Source of the DNA: Parasediminibacterium sp046546515
Lineage (GTDB): Bacteria; Bacteroidota; Bacteroidia; Chitinophagales; Chitinophagaceae
Assembly (NCBI RefSeq): GCF_046546515.1
Contig: NZ_JBKHKJ010000006.1
Coordinates: 62,001 to 126,000 of the forward strand
Direction of reading: 5' to 3'
DNA: 64,000 nt
The notes under the pieces: generated by a model
What the model saw: only the letters and a program-made list of their open reading frames with translations
The model's database searches: none
Told to the model about the DNA's origin: nothing
Program-made: the position numbers and the translations under genes
In this document: one piece after another, positions 37,188-46,779 of the stretch
How the letters are laid out: each line of letters opens with the position of its first letter
Position numbering within the stretch: position 1 is the stretch's first letter

Positions 37188-37245
37188 CAGTGAAATACCC
37201 CCCTAAACAACCCCTTAAATTAGGGGGGAAGTAATCAGTGAAATA
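37188..37245. repeat. Hairpin between 10-base direct repeats
   Basis: CCCCCCTAA (37198-37206) pairs with TTAGGGGGG (37220-37228). The hairpin segment is bracketed by CAGTGAAATA at 37188-37197 and again at 37236-37245, as if a 38-base palindromic piece had inserted and duplicated its target. Confidence 0.55.
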
Positions 37246-37313
37246 AATAAATCCAAAAATTCAATCAAGTGCTTGTAGCTTAACAAAGTCCCTGCCGCTT
37301 CCCCTGTCCCCAA

Positions 37314-37690
37314 CCTATATGGGGGAAAATTGGGCTACTCATGGGGGAAATATGCCCCCATATAGGATTCCTCTTTTGGACTACTCTCACAACTTTACTA
37401 AGTTTACAGCGATTTATCTATAGGCAGACTTGGCAACATAAAAAGAATCATTTTTAATACATGATAAATCATCATTGATACACGATTAATACACATTGAT
37501 ACACAATAAATCATCATTAAATCCACAATAAATCACCATTAAGTCACTGTAAAACCTTCGTCAATAATAAATAAAACAACTGTATATCAATGAGTTACAC
37601 CAAATGTGCAAACTGAAAAATTTGAAAATTTAAAAACAACCCTGAAAGAGCGCAAAAGTGGATGTATAGCAGGCTTTAGGCTAACAAAAG
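37314..37690. mobile_element. Attachment-site-like non-coding element, copy B
   Basis: Block 1 (37314-37369) has CCTATATGGGGG and CCCCCATATAGG as perfect 12-base inverted arms, with a further ATGGGGG inside. Block 2 (37573-37597) contains TCAATGAGTTA, and block 3 (37675-37690) is TTTAGGCTAACAAAAG. Between blocks 1 and 2, about 37460-37555 is an array of short degenerate direct repeats of the type ATACACAATAAATCATCATT. Order and spacing match copy A at 19386-19779, but the array units differ in sequence. Confidence 0.55.
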
Positions 37691-38036
37691 ATGTTACTTT
37701 CACATGACTGTTCTAGCTTTACTAAGGTCGTTCACATCTGGACACAGATCTTTGGTTAACAAAATCCGTTTACAGGTGGAAACAGGCTGGGTTCTATAAA
37801 ACACAAAATGGGGCACCCCGCAGACAAAACGGCTAGCAACATGGGAACTTGCTACTGACAAAGCCTTGCTATTTTTATTTTGCATCCATCGTATGTATGA
37901 TAATATCAAATAATCGGTCGGTATCAACTTTATTTTTATTTTTCAGCCAATTTTCTAAAATATTTGTACTTATTTTGCAAAGCATACTCGACCGAAGCAA
38001 GTATGTTTTTTATCTATATATTTATTACCAACTAAG

Positions 38037-41000
38037 ATGTTTATGAATTTTTTTACTAGGATTATCCAAGGCTTGCTGGGTTCATTATTAATTACCTCTT
38101 TGTGTTTTGCACAAACAAAGGAGCCTATCAATTGTTGGGCCATGCCAAAAGCTGCGGAGCGTGGCACGTCAACTCCCGCATTGCGCATAAAGCCTAGCCA
38201 ATATCACCTGATGCAACTAGACACGGTGCAGATGAGGGCTGCTTTGGCAAAAGCGCCACAAGAGTTTAAGGCTGCTGCAAAAGCAGCCCCATTAATCTTG
38301 TCCCTTCCAATGCCAGACGGGAAGATGGCTAAATTTAAAATTGAAGCCGTGCAAACAATGGCACCGGAACTGGCAGCCAAGTTCCCGAATATCAAGACTT
38401 ATGGCGGCCAAGGTATTGACGACCCTACTGCCGCAATTAAGATAGACTTTACAGAGCTAGGTTTTCATGCCATGGTAATGAGTGACATTACCGGTAACTA
38501 CTTTATCGACCCTGCGTATAAAAACAACAACCTTATTTATCTCTCTTATTATAAAAAAGACTTAAAAAAAAACCAAACTTTTGTAGAGGACGTAAGAAGG
38601 ACACTCGTAAAAGCAAGTGAGGGCAGGCTTACTACTGCTGCAAAACCACCGGCTGGCAAATGCGTTGGCACAGAATTGCGGACGTATAGGCTAGCCATAG
38701 CCTGTACTGGCGAGTATGCAATAGCTGCTACTGGCCTAGCAAAGCCTACCGTAGCCCAAACCTTGTCGGCCATTGTTACAAGTGCAAATAGGGTAACTGG
38801 TATTTATGAGAAAGAAGTTGCTGTTCGTATGCAGCTAGTGGCAAATGAAGATTTAGTTGTATTTACAGACACATTAACCGACCCATTTAAAGGAAACAAC
38901 GATGCCAATACCCTAATTGACGAAAGCCAAACTGTTATTACCAAATATATTGGCTCGGCAAATTTTGATATTGGACATACTTTTAGCACAGGTGGCGGTG
39001 GGCTGGCACAAGTGGGCTGCGTTTGCCAAGATGCTTACAAAGCCAGTGGCATTACTGGTAGCCCTGACCCCGTAGGCGATGCGTATGACGTGGACTATGT
39101 AGCCCACGAAATAGGGCATGAATTTGGCGGCGATCATACATTTAATGCCAACACGGGTAGTTGCAGCGGTAATGGCTCCAGTACTACCAATGCCGAGCCG
39201 GGCAGCGGTGTTACCATCATGGCGTATGCAGGCATTTGTGGCACAACAAACGACTTGGCACCGCATAGCATTGCTATTTTCCATGCGGTTAGTTATGATG
39301 AAATTACCAACTACACCAACCTTAGCGATGGCAATACATGTGCAGTTATTACCAATACGGGCAATAACCCTCCAGTAGTAAATGCTGGGTCAGATTATAC
39401 AATCCCGTTCAATACGCCATTTACGCTAATGGGTGCTGCTACAGACCCGGATGGCGACTCATTAACCTATTGCTGGGAACAAACCAATACAGGCGGCGCT
39501 TTTGGCAACTGGACTGCACCTGCGGGCAATGCTCCAATATTCCGTTCTTTTTTGCCTGTTGCTACCCCAGCCCGTACATTTCCTGTAATAAGCGATATAG
39601 TAGGCAACAAGACAACTATTGGCGAGCGTTTGCCTGCTTATGCCCGTACGCTGGAATTTAGGCTTACAGCACGGGACAACCGCAACAACGGTGGCGGCGT
39701 TTGTTACGATGTAATGAATGTCAATGTAATTAAAACTGCAACGCCTTTTGCTGTTACTTACCCTACGCTGGCAACTACATGGACAGTGGGTGAATTTCAA
39801 AATGTTACATGGAATGTTAGCGGTACCAACGTAGCACCCATAAAATGCACAGCCGTGGCAATAGAATTGTCTATTGATGGTGGATATACATACCCTATTA
39901 CCTTGGTTGACAGTACCGCAAATGATGGCAGCCAGCAAATAACCGTGCCCATCAACATTACAAAAACAGCAAGGATAAGGGTAAGGGCATTGGGCAATAT
40001 TTTCTTTGATATTTCCAACACCAATTTTACCATACAGTTAGCCACGAAAGCTAGTTTTAGTACAGGCTATGCAACAACGCCAACTACTTGTGTTGGTAAC
40101 GATGCCACTACTACGCTGAATGTAGCAGCAATTGGGTCTTTTCAATCGCCTGTTACGCTTACGGCAACTGGGTTGCCCGGCGCAACAACAGTAGCGTTTA
40201 GCAAAAATACATTTACCCCTGCACAGGATACCGTAGTGCTTACCATCTCCAATACAAGTGGTCTTACTGCTGGAAGTTATAGTTTTACGGTTAAGATAAC
40301 AGGCGACACAATTACGCAAACACGCACGGTTGCATTTAATGTGGTTAGTATTACTACTTATGCTGTAAGTGCTGTGCAGCCTGCCGCCAACACCACTGGT
40401 CAATCTTTGCAGCCAACATTTATATGGAAAGGTGATGCAAATGCAGTTTCTTACGATTTTAGCTTGGCTACCGACTCACTGTTTTCCAATGTTATTAAAA
40501 CAGCATCTGTAGCAGATAGTTTTTATGTATTGCCCATTACATTAGACCAGTCTACCGAGTATTACTGGAAAATAAGGCCAATAACTTCGTTGTGCGGCGG
40601 TATCACAGGGCAATATACCCCAACCATCAGGTTTAAAACGGGGCTTGATCGTTGCCTCACGTTAAAAAACACTACGCCTGTTACTATTTCTACAACGAAA
40701 TCAGTAACAATTACTTCTAGCTTGGTTGTACCAGTAGATTCTATTGGCACCGTTACAGATGTAAACGTAGTGGGCGTAAATATTACCCATAGCTATATTA
40801 GCGACTTAAAAATAAGCCTGATTAGCCCTAAAGGAACAACGGCAGTATTGGTTTCGGATGTATGCGACAGTTTGAAGAACATGAACCTTTCGTTTGATGA
40901 CGAAGCTGCCATAACCACAGTGCCTTGCCCGCCTACCACAGGTGTAACGGTGAAGCCTGTAGATGCTTTGGCTATTTTTAAAGGCGAGCCTGCTGTGGGT

Positions 41001-41624
41001 ACGTGGAAGCTAAGCGTATTTGACCAATATGCTGGCGATGGCGGCAAATTAAACGCATGGGGGCTACAGATTTGCCGTTTGGCATTGGTAGCATTGCCTG
41101 TAAACTGGCAGTCTTTTACTGCTATCAAGCAAAGCAACAATACTGTGCTGCTGCAATGGAAAACGGCAAACGAGCAAAATAACCAGTATTTCTCAGTAGA
41201 AAAAAGCGCCGATGGCGTTTCTTATAGCAGCATTGGTACTATTAAAGGTGCAGCTTCCAGCACTACCCTCAATGAGTATATGTACACCGATGCCGAAGCA
41301 AATACAGGTGTTGTTTATTACCGTATAAGGCAGGTGGATGCAGATGGGCTTAGCACTTATAGCCAAGTGCTAAGCATAGTGTTTGGCAGCAACCACAAGC
41401 TAAGCCTATACCCGAACCCTGCAAGGAACACTGTATTGATACAATCGGCAGAAAAAATGCATCAGGTACAATTGTTTGCCGTGAATGGTAAACTGGTGTA
41501 CACAGGCAAGCCCAATGCAAACAGCATTACTTTGCCTGTAAGCAATTATGCCGCTGGCACTTATACGGTGAGGGTATTAACAGCTACGGATGTGGTTAAC
41601 AGCAAATTGATAATACAAAAATAG
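38037..41624 (+). CDS. T9SS-exported metzincin metalloprotease with P domain
   Basis: 1195 residues with a signal peptide (LLGSLLITSLCFAQ). After a propeptide (about 25-210), the reprolysin-type catalytic domain has the zinc motif HEIGHEFGGDH (H357, E358, H361, H367) and a Met-turn in VTIMAYAGICG. An Ig/PKD-like part with PVVNAGSDYTIPF (about 445) and further beta domains follow, then a proprotein-convertase P domain (about 870-1015) and a T9SS sorting domain (SLYPNPARNTVLIQS). It is a secreted or surface endopeptidase. It is monocistronic, with a strong terminator. Confidence 0.92.
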   Translation: MFMNFFTRIIQGLLGSLLITSLCFAQTKEPINCWAMPKAAERGTSTPALRIKPSQYHLMQLDTVQMRAALAKAPQEFKAAAKAAPLILSLPMPDGKMAKFKIEAVQTMAPELAAKFPNIKTYGGQGIDDPTAAIKIDFTELGFHAMVMSDITGNYFIDPAYKNNNLIYLSYYKKDLKKNQTFVEDVRRTLVKASEGRLTTAAKPPAGKCVGTELRTYRLAIACTGEYAIAATGLAKPTVAQTLSAIVTSANRVTGIYEKEVAVRMQLVANEDLVVFTDTLTDPFKGNNDANTLIDESQTVITKYIGSANFDIGHTFSTGGGGLAQVGCVCQDAYKASGITGSPDPVGDAYDVDYVAHEIGHEFGGDHTFNANTGSCSGNGSSTTNAEPGSGVTIMAYAGICGTTNDLAPHSIAIFHAVSYDEITNYTNLSDGNTCAVITNTGNNPPVVNAGSDYTIPFNTPFTLMGAATDPDGDSLTYCWEQTNTGGAFGNWTAPAGNAPIFRSFLPVATPARTFPVISDIVGNKTTIGERLPAYARTLEFRLTARDNRNNGGGVCYDVMNVNVIKTATPFAVTYPTLATTWTVGEFQNVTWNVSGTNVAPIKCTAVAIELSIDGGYTYPITLVDSTANDGSQQITVPINITKTARIRVRALGNIFFDISNTNFTIQLATKASFSTGYATTPTTCVGNDATTTLNVAAIGSFQSPVTLTATGLPGATTVAFSKNTFTPAQDTVVLTISNTSGLTAGSYSFTVKITGDTITQTRTVAFNVVSITTYAVSAVQPAANTTGQSLQPTFIWKGDANAVSYDFSLATDSLFSNVIKTASVADSFYVLPITLDQSTEYYWKIRPITSLCGGITGQYTPTIRFKTGLDRCLTLKNTTPVTISTTKSVTITSSLVVPVDSIGTVTDVNVVGVNITHSYISDLKISLISPKGTTAVLVSDVCDSLKNMNLSFDDEAAITTVPCPPTTGVTVKPVDALAIFKGEPAVGTWKLSVFDQYAGDGGKLNAWGLQICRLALVALPVNWQSFTAIKQSNNTVLLQWKTANEQNNQYFSVEKSADGVSYSSIGTIKGAASSTTLNEYMYTDAEANTGVVYYRIRQVDADGLSTYSQVLSIVFGSNHKLSLYPNPARNTVLIQSAEKMHQVQLFAVNGKLVYTGKPNANSITLPVSNYAAGTYTVRVLTATDVVNSKLIIQK

Positions 41625-41644
41625 GAACTTGGTTTTTAAAGTGT

Positions 41645-41684
41645 AAAAAGGGTTGCAACATTCAATGTTTGCAACCCTTTTTTA
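41645..41684. terminator. Intrinsic terminator of the metalloprotease gene
   Basis: AAAAAGGGTTGCAA and TTGCAACCCTTTTT form a 14-bp stem, 20 bases after the stop codon, with T-run and A-run flanks. Confidence 0.88.
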
Positions 41685-41828
41685 TTTGATATATGCTTTA
41701 AAGCTAATTAATGGTGCATTAATTCCCCTAAACATACCCCAGAAAGCACCTTTTTTGATAATCACCCCCATTACCGATACAAAACTGTACAATAAATGCA
41801 TTGGCAAGGTATTAGACTTATTGCTTGC

Positions 41829-42209
41829 ATGAAAACGATTATTATTTCAACTTTTTTATTAGTTGCCCTTGTTACAGGGGCTAAAGCACAAACAGATGCA
41901 CAGCAGGATAAAATGAATGATGCAATGATGGCAGAAAATATGAAAGCTATTAATAAAAGCAGTGCCACTAACAATCGAACTTGGAATGAAAGTAGGTCTA
42001 GCAACGTTTTGATGAAAGAGGGTAAGTTGTACACGGAAAAAAATGGTAAGCAGCAACGGATGACACGAAATGTAAAGATGCGCAATGGCACTGATGTGCT
42101 TACAAACGGCCTTGTGAACAAGCCAGATGGCTCGCAAATGGGCATGAGGAACGGGATGTTTATAGATATGTATGGCAATATTAGTTACCGCCCTAAATCG
42201 AAAAATTAA
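41829..42209 (+). CDS. Small secreted protein, DUF6799-like
   Basis: 126 residues from the ATG at 41829; the upstream frame to 41796 adds 11 non-signal residues. The signal peptide (MKTIIISTFLLVALVTGAKA) precedes a Met/Asn-rich stretch and a repeat pair built on VLMKEGKLYTEKNGKQQ and MRNGTDVLTNGLVNKPDG, the pattern of DUF6799 proteins. The role is unknown; likely periplasmic. The last four bases overlap the end of the convergent mtgA gene. Confidence 0.75.
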   Translation: MKTIIISTFLLVALVTGAKAQTDAQQDKMNDAMMAENMKAINKSSATNNRTWNESRSSNVLMKEGKLYTEKNGKQQRMTRNVKMRNGTDVLTNGLVNKPDGSQMGMRNGMFIDMYGNISYRPKSKN

Positions 42210-42940
42210 TGCACTAATTTTTGCAAATCTTCATCGTCTTCTATGTTGTGCATTTCCCTCAATATCTGTGGGTAGCGCCACGAAACCCTTGTGCTTGCTG
42301 GCCTTACAGTAAATTTCTTGGGGTTGGGCAGGCAAGCAATAATCATGGCCGCCTCTTGACGGGTTAGATTTTTGGCTGGCTTGCCAAAATAAGCCTCTGA
42401 GGCAGCTTCTATGCCAAATATACCCTGCCCTGTTTCTATCACGTTTAGGTAAACATCTAATATCCTTTGCTTGCCCCAGATTAGCTCAATCAATAGCGTA
42501 AAATATACTTCCGGCACTTTGCGTATATATTTCCATACTCCTTCCCCTTGCCATAAAAACACATTCTTGGCTGTTTGCTGCGTAATGGTGCTGGCACCTG
42601 CTCCAGCAGGGCGGTTTTTCTTTTTGCCCTTGCGGGGCTTCATGCTTTTTTCTATGGCTTCTATATCTATCCCAAAATGGTCGGGAAAACGCTGGTCCTC
42701 GCTGGCTATGGCTGCAAGCCTAGCATTGGGCGATATTTCAGCATGGGTTACATAATCCCTTTTTAGGCCGTAAACAATGCCATTGCTCAACTGTGTGATG
42801 GTAATGGGGGGCATTACCCAGCGGCACATAATTACATACAGCAACGAGGAAATGAACATAAACAGCACAGCCCTTTTTGTAAAACGCCATAGCCGCCATA
42901 AGAACGAAGTTTTTTTAACTGGTGAACGCTTGCTGCCCAT
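42206..42940 (-). CDS. mtgA: Monofunctional peptidoglycan transglycosylase
   Basis: 244 residues, the usual size. One N-terminal membrane anchor (about 17-40) is followed by the GT51 glycosyltransferase domain: catalytic Glu in ASEDQRFPDHFGID, then GASTITQQTAKNVFLW and LELIWGK-type motifs (LIELIWGKQRILDVYLN). It polymerises lipid II into glycan strands on the periplasmic side of the inner membrane. It is the last gene of a minus-strand cluster behind a membrane protein gene (16-base gap) and an M23 peptidase gene. Confidence 0.95.
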   Translation of the reverse strand: MGSKRSPVKKTSFLWRLWRFTKRAVLFMFISSLLYVIMCRWVMPPITITQLSNGIVYGLKRDYVTHAEISPNARLAAIASEDQRFPDHFGIDIEAIEKSMKPRKGKKKNRPAGAGASTITQQTAKNVFLWQGEGVWKYIRKVPEVYFTLLIELIWGKQRILDVYLNVIETGQGIFGIEAASEAYFGKPAKNLTRQEAAMIIACLPNPKKFTVRPASTRVSWRYPQILREMHNIEDDEDLQKLVH

Positions 42941-42956
42941 ACTGCAAATAAAAGCA

Positions 42957-43517
42957 CTAATTCAATGGTATTTGTGCTGTTGTTGAAAGCGTGTATTTTT
43001 TTCCTATTACAATAGAGGTTGGGTGTGTCCAATGCAGCACTCTTCCTACAAGGAACACGCCCCCGGCAATGCCGAGGTTGGTAAGGTTTTGAGCAGTGCC
43101 AATTGACTGCCCTTTCAGCACCAGCCCATTAAATAGATTCAGCCCTATATAAGCAGCAGCCCCAATAGAAAACAACGAGCCGTCTTTTATCATGCCTATG
43201 CCCTTTTCTTTCAGCGGCAAAGCGTGGATGTCTGCCAATGCCAGTTTCATCATGCCGTAATGTACCGTGTCTAATGTTGCCACGCCCCAGTAGTTGCCCA
43301 CTTGCCGCACGGCCAACTGTTCTACAAATAGCGAATCGGTTTTTACTTTTTTTATCCTTCCTTCCACCCATTGTCCATTGCTTAACTGGCATTGCATGTA
43401 AGTGCCTACAAAGTAAGATTGTGTTACAATCCCTTTTTTACGCAGCAAAACAAAATCGCCCTGTGCGCTTGCTTCGCTACATGCTGCTGATAAGAGAATA
43501 AGGAGTATATATTTCAT
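42957..43517 (-). CDS. Secreted or membrane protein of unknown function
   Basis: 186 residues from the ATG at 43517 (MKYILLILLSAACSEASAQG), a signal peptide cut after SASAQ-like AS/AQ. A beta-rich part (VEGRIKKVKTDSLFVEQLAV) is followed by two hydrophobic stretches (about 115-135 and 148-165) and a VIGKKYTL ending. I know similar unnamed proteins in related Bacteroidota but no function. It lies 16 bases before mtgA and 155 bases after the M23 peptidase gene, so it may share an envelope role. Confidence 0.72.
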   Translation of the reverse strand: MKYILLILLSAACSEASAQGDFVLLRKKGIVTQSYFVGTYMQCQLSNGQWVEGRIKKVKTDSLFVEQLAVRQVGNYWGVATLDTVHYGMMKLALADIHALPLKEKGIGMIKDGSLFSIGAAAYIGLNLFNGLVLKGQSIGTAQNLTNLGIAGGVFLVGRVLHWTHPTSIVIGKKYTLSTTAQIPLN

Positions 43518-43672
43518 TTCTGAAAGCAAGGTAAGGGATAGGGGGATATGGAGGGAATAATTTGTTGAGGTGCAGTAATAACTTGACGAAAAAAATTTAT
43601 TCGCCATCAATGACTAAGCAAAGAATTGGAGGCTAAATCAGTATTTGCTCATCTGAAGCTTTTATAACCCCT

Positions 43673-44515
43673 TTAATACAGCTTTACATAAGTATCTTGT
43701 TCTATCAAAAAGCCTATCCTTTTGCCATCGTTCACCCTGAATTTTGTCTCGAGGCTATTCCTTGTTGCAAAATCCGGCAAAAAACAAATAAAATGCAGGT
43801 GTGGTCCAGTAGTCCAGCCAGTTTTGCCACTAAAAGCAATTACATCTCCCTTTTTCACAGTGTCGCCCACTTTTACGCTTGAGCCATTGTATTTGATGTG
43901 TGCATACTCGGCAAACGTACCATCTGCATGGTAAATACGCACGTAGTTTGCATATTTTATGCATTCTTGCCGGGGGCAGGATTCTGTATTTTGCTGCACT
44001 ACCTTTACTACCAGCCCTTCGCGTGCGGCAACTATTGGCGTGCCTTCTGGCATGTTAAAGTCAATTGCATTTTCATGTTGATGGGAAAAACTACCATTGT
44101 ACCCTTGATCTACTTTGCAGCCCCTGCCTTTTTCAAAAGGCAAGTCATAAGCATAGTTTATATCATATAGTTTTATGGTGGCATCCCCCAAAACAGCCTT
44201 GTATTTAAACGAGTACTTTATCTGCGTGCCTGTTTTTACAATGTCCAAATCACCAATCCTAAACTTTTCAGCCTTGGCTGGAATTACAAACACGGTTTTT
44301 TGCCCTTCTGAAAAAAGCAAATTGCTCAAGTCTAACCCAATGGAAATGGAAACCGGGCATATTTCATTGTTGCTTGCATACAATATATATCCTTGGTTTT
44401 GAGGCTTGGCATCAGCAAACAGGTTAACCTCTTGGGCTTTTGAGACAATAATAGCAAGTGAAAAAAGCATACTAAATATTAGTTTCTTGTAGCAGCGTTG
44501 CACTAAAAATATCAT
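43673..44515 (-). CDS. Secreted M23-family (LytM) peptidase
   Basis: 280 residues with a signal peptide (LIFSMLFSLAIIVSKAQ). The C-terminal half (about 135-275) is a LytM domain: the first zinc ligands are His and Asp in HENAIDFNMPEGTP, and the catalytic pair is in GPHLHF, after GDTVKKGDVIAFSGKTGW. These enzymes cut peptide crosslinks in peptidoglycan or act as amidase activators; with the metal site complete, activity is likely. Periplasmic or outer-membrane associated. The first gene of the minus-strand envelope cluster ending in mtgA. Confidence 0.9.
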   Translation of the reverse strand: MIFLVQRCYKKLIFSMLFSLAIIVSKAQEVNLFADAKPQNQGYILYASNNEICPVSISIGLDLSNLLFSEGQKTVFVIPAKAEKFRIGDLDIVKTGTQIKYSFKYKAVLGDATIKLYDINYAYDLPFEKGRGCKVDQGYNGSFSHQHENAIDFNMPEGTPIVAAREGLVVKVVQQNTESCPRQECIKYANYVRIYHADGTFAEYAHIKYNGSSVKVGDTVKKGDVIAFSGKTGWTTGPHLHFICFLPDFATRNSLETKFRVNDGKRIGFLIEQDTYVKLY

Positions 44516-44853
44516 TGGCTTTTATTATTTTAGGATAAAAATATATGTATCTGCCAAAGTAATGTAGCTACTTTTACAACTTTATTATTTTAAATTAGTC
44601 AAACAAGATTGTTCTACAATAATTGGGAATTTGTGAAGGATGCAGCTACAGTATTCAGCCTTGCCTTAACCCCAAAAAAAATCAACATCAAATGGGATAA
44701 AGTATCCCTTCCACATACTGCCCTATTAAACCCAGATTTTGCAGTTGAAATCTATTGTAAGCCCATTTTGCTTATGTAGAAGCCTCCCGCAAAGTAACTG
44801 ATACTTATAAAATAGCTTTTCTTGAAATACTAACTGAATAGTTACAATAAAAT
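44516..44853. other. Spacer with a single end of the 182-bp element family
   Basis: The spacer is AT-rich and carries a 38-base solitary end (44726-44763), listed separately. No gene or terminator was recognised. Confidence 0.55.
44726..44763. mobile_element. Solitary terminal repeat of the 14007 element family
   Basis: TTAAACCCAGATTTTGCAGT, then TGAAATCTATTGTAAGCC, matches the right end of the element at 14007-14188 at about 36 of 38 positions. No second end is found nearby, so this is an insertion scar or one end of a larger, decayed IS. Confidence 0.6.
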
Positions 44854-46383
44854 TCACCTTCCTATTTCTTTTAAATAGGCTTGCCAGTCTGCCAGCAACT
44901 TGCCCTTTAGCACGCGGGGAAATTTATGTTGCCCGCCTATTTTGCCACGCTGGTGCATGAAGTGCATGAAGGTTTCCTCAGGCAATGGCTCTACAAAAAC
45001 GGCTTTCAAAGCACTTTTGCGTTCCACGGCATAGTCGTCGTTTAGTTCTTTTAGTTTATTGTCTATAAGTGTTGCTAGTTGAACTTTGTCAACAGCATCG
45101 TCGCAGGCCACATACCATTGGTGCGCAAAAAAACTTTCATAAGGTACACCTGCCACGGTAAATTCAGGGATAGATATGTTTAGTTGTTCACTAGCTACCT
45201 GTATGGCTTTGTTCATATTGTCAACACTCAAATGCTCTCCTACTAGGCTTAAAAAGTGCTTGGTGCGGCCTGTGATGATAATTTCGCATTTTTCCTTGTC
45301 GGTAAACCGTATAGTGTCGCCAATCAAGTACCGCCAGGTACCTGCACTAGTGCTAATAAGTAGGGCATAGTCTTTGCCTTCTTCTACTTCATGTATCATC
45401 AGGGCTTCTGGCTTGCTTACCATTTCGCCTTCTGTGTCAAAATTTTTATCGTCAAACGGCACAAATTCAAAAAAAATATGCTCATTAATGATTAGCCTCA
45501 TGCCTTTTGCATCCTTCCTGTCTTGGTAAGCAATAAATCCCTCGCTGGCCAAATAGGTTTCTATGTAAATAAGTGGTTTGCCCAGCAATTGTTCAAATCC
45601 TTTTTTATACGGCTCAAAACTCACGCCGCCATGCACAAAAAAGGTGAGGTTGGGCCATATTTCATGGATGTTTTTTAGGTTGTACTTTTTGATAATCATC
45701 TCAAGGCACATCTGTATCCATGCAGGCACGCCCACTAGGAAACTAATGTCCCATTCTGGTGCTTTTTCTACTATTTCTTCCAGCTTCTTGTTCCAGTCTT
45801 TTTCCTTGGCAATTTTTTTGCCGGGCTTGTAGAATGGTTGGAACCAAAATGGCGATTTTTTGGCAGTAATGCCGCTTAGGTCGCCCGCATAGTACCCAGC
45901 AGAAAACCGTTCCAGCTCTGTGCTGCCACCAAGTGTAAGCCAGCCCTTGCTCAATGCTTTCACGGGTATATCGTCGTAATTCCTCAAACCTAACAACTGC
46001 TTTATCATGGCTATTTTATTGCCACGGAGTATATCGTTGGTAATGGGGATGTATTTGCTGGAAGATTCTGATGTGCCAGACGACAATGCATAATATTTTA
46101 CCTTGCCCGGCCAGCATACATCTGGTATGCCTTCTAGTGTTTTATGCCACCATTCCTTGTAAATCTTATTGTAGTTGTAGGTAGGCACCAACCGCTGGAA
46201 TTCCTTGCCAATATGTTTGCCTAGCAAAATCTCGTCAAAACGATAGGCCTGCCCAAATTCTGTAAACCTTGCTTTCCTTAGCAGTTTCTTTAACACTTTC
46301 AGTTGCATCCGCTTGGGCGTGCTTGGTGGCAGGCCTAATGCTTTGCTAATGTTTGCAGGAACTTTAAAATCTATTATCGCCAT
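44854..46383 (-). CDS. GH3-family acyl-adenylating protein
   Basis: 509 residues from the ATG at 46383; the frame also offers a TTG three codons upstream. The protein matches the GH3 auxin-promoter family throughout: YYALSSGTSESSSKYIP (ATP-binding P-loop-like motif), later YLIGDTIRFTD and the C-terminal HMHQRGKIGGQHKFPR. In plants GH3 enzymes join amino acids to jasmonate or auxin; the bacterial members have no assigned substrate that I know. Cytoplasmic, monocistronic. No biosynthetic neighbour indicates the substrate. Confidence 0.9.
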   Translation of the reverse strand: MAIIDFKVPANISKALGLPPSTPKRMQLKVLKKLLRKARFTEFGQAYRFDEILLGKHIGKEFQRLVPTYNYNKIYKEWWHKTLEGIPDVCWPGKVKYYALSSGTSESSSKYIPITNDILRGNKIAMIKQLLGLRNYDDIPVKALSKGWLTLGGSTELERFSAGYYAGDLSGITAKKSPFWFQPFYKPGKKIAKEKDWNKKLEEIVEKAPEWDISFLVGVPAWIQMCLEMIIKKYNLKNIHEIWPNLTFFVHGGVSFEPYKKGFEQLLGKPLIYIETYLASEGFIAYQDRKDAKGMRLIINEHIFFEFVPFDDKNFDTEGEMVSKPEALMIHEVEEGKDYALLISTSAGTWRYLIGDTIRFTDKEKCEIIITGRTKHFLSLVGEHLSVDNMNKAIQVASEQLNISIPEFTVAGVPYESFFAHQWYVACDDAVDKVQLATLIDNKLKELNDDYAVERKSALKAVFVEPLPEETFMHFMHQRGKIGGQHKFPRVLKGKLLADWQAYLKEIGR

Positions 46384-46779
46384 CGTTAGCAACAGGGTTT
46401 AGTAATATATGCTATGAGTAAATTGCAGGTTTTTAATTACAGTTAACTGGTCAAAAATAAACCAATAAACCAACATGCAAATTTTTATCTATCCCCAAAA
46501 AATCTTGTACAGGATTTAGCATGAGAAAAGTGGGAAATTAACCACAAAAGACACAAAGGGTTTACACAAAGAACACTAGGGAAAATGTACTAAATTGGTA
46601 GATATTACGTTAGACTTAAAGAACACAAGGATATGCAGAAACCTTGTTCAATATCTGAGATTTTGCAATTCCTTGTGTCTATTTATATGCCTATTACATT
46701 GTTTACCTTGTGTTTCCTTATCCTTGTGGGCGTTGTGGTAAAACTCCCCGACAAAATTTAGAATAATAGAAAAACGATT
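46384..46779. other. Spacer dominated by the palindromic element
   Basis: Apart from the element at 46538-46742, the spacer holds AT-rich upstream sequence of the GH3 gene and a short 3' flank of the glycosyltransferase gene. No terminator hairpin was recognised. Confidence 0.5.
46538..46742. repeat. 205-bp palindromic element, copy 1
   Basis: The ends TTAACCACAAA and TTGTGGTAA are inverted, and the inner parts (ACACAAAGGG ... CCTTGTGTTTCCTT) are also roughly complementary, so the element is one large imperfect palindrome. A second copy in the same orientation is at 57811-58016; they share ATTACGTTA, GATTTTGCAA and the ends. No coding content. Confidence 0.75.

Larger units (their letters stand above)
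36974..38036. other. One-kilobase non-coding region with repeats
   Basis: It holds a hairpin flanked by 10-base direct repeats (37188-37245), the attachment-like element copy B (37314-37690) and, just before the metalloprotease gene, CATACT/AGTATG (37982-38004) followed by six Ts, a weak attenuator-like hairpin. A 75-codon minus-strand frame near 37.8 kb was considered and rejected. No RNA gene was recognised. Confidence 0.6.

Noticed and set aside
37700..37927. 75-codon minus-strand frame
   Set aside because: No recognisable protein character and no conserved neighbour; could be a repeat-derived frame, but nothing supports translation.
46390..46392. TTG start for the GH3 protein
   Set aside because: An ATG lies three codons further in and fits better.
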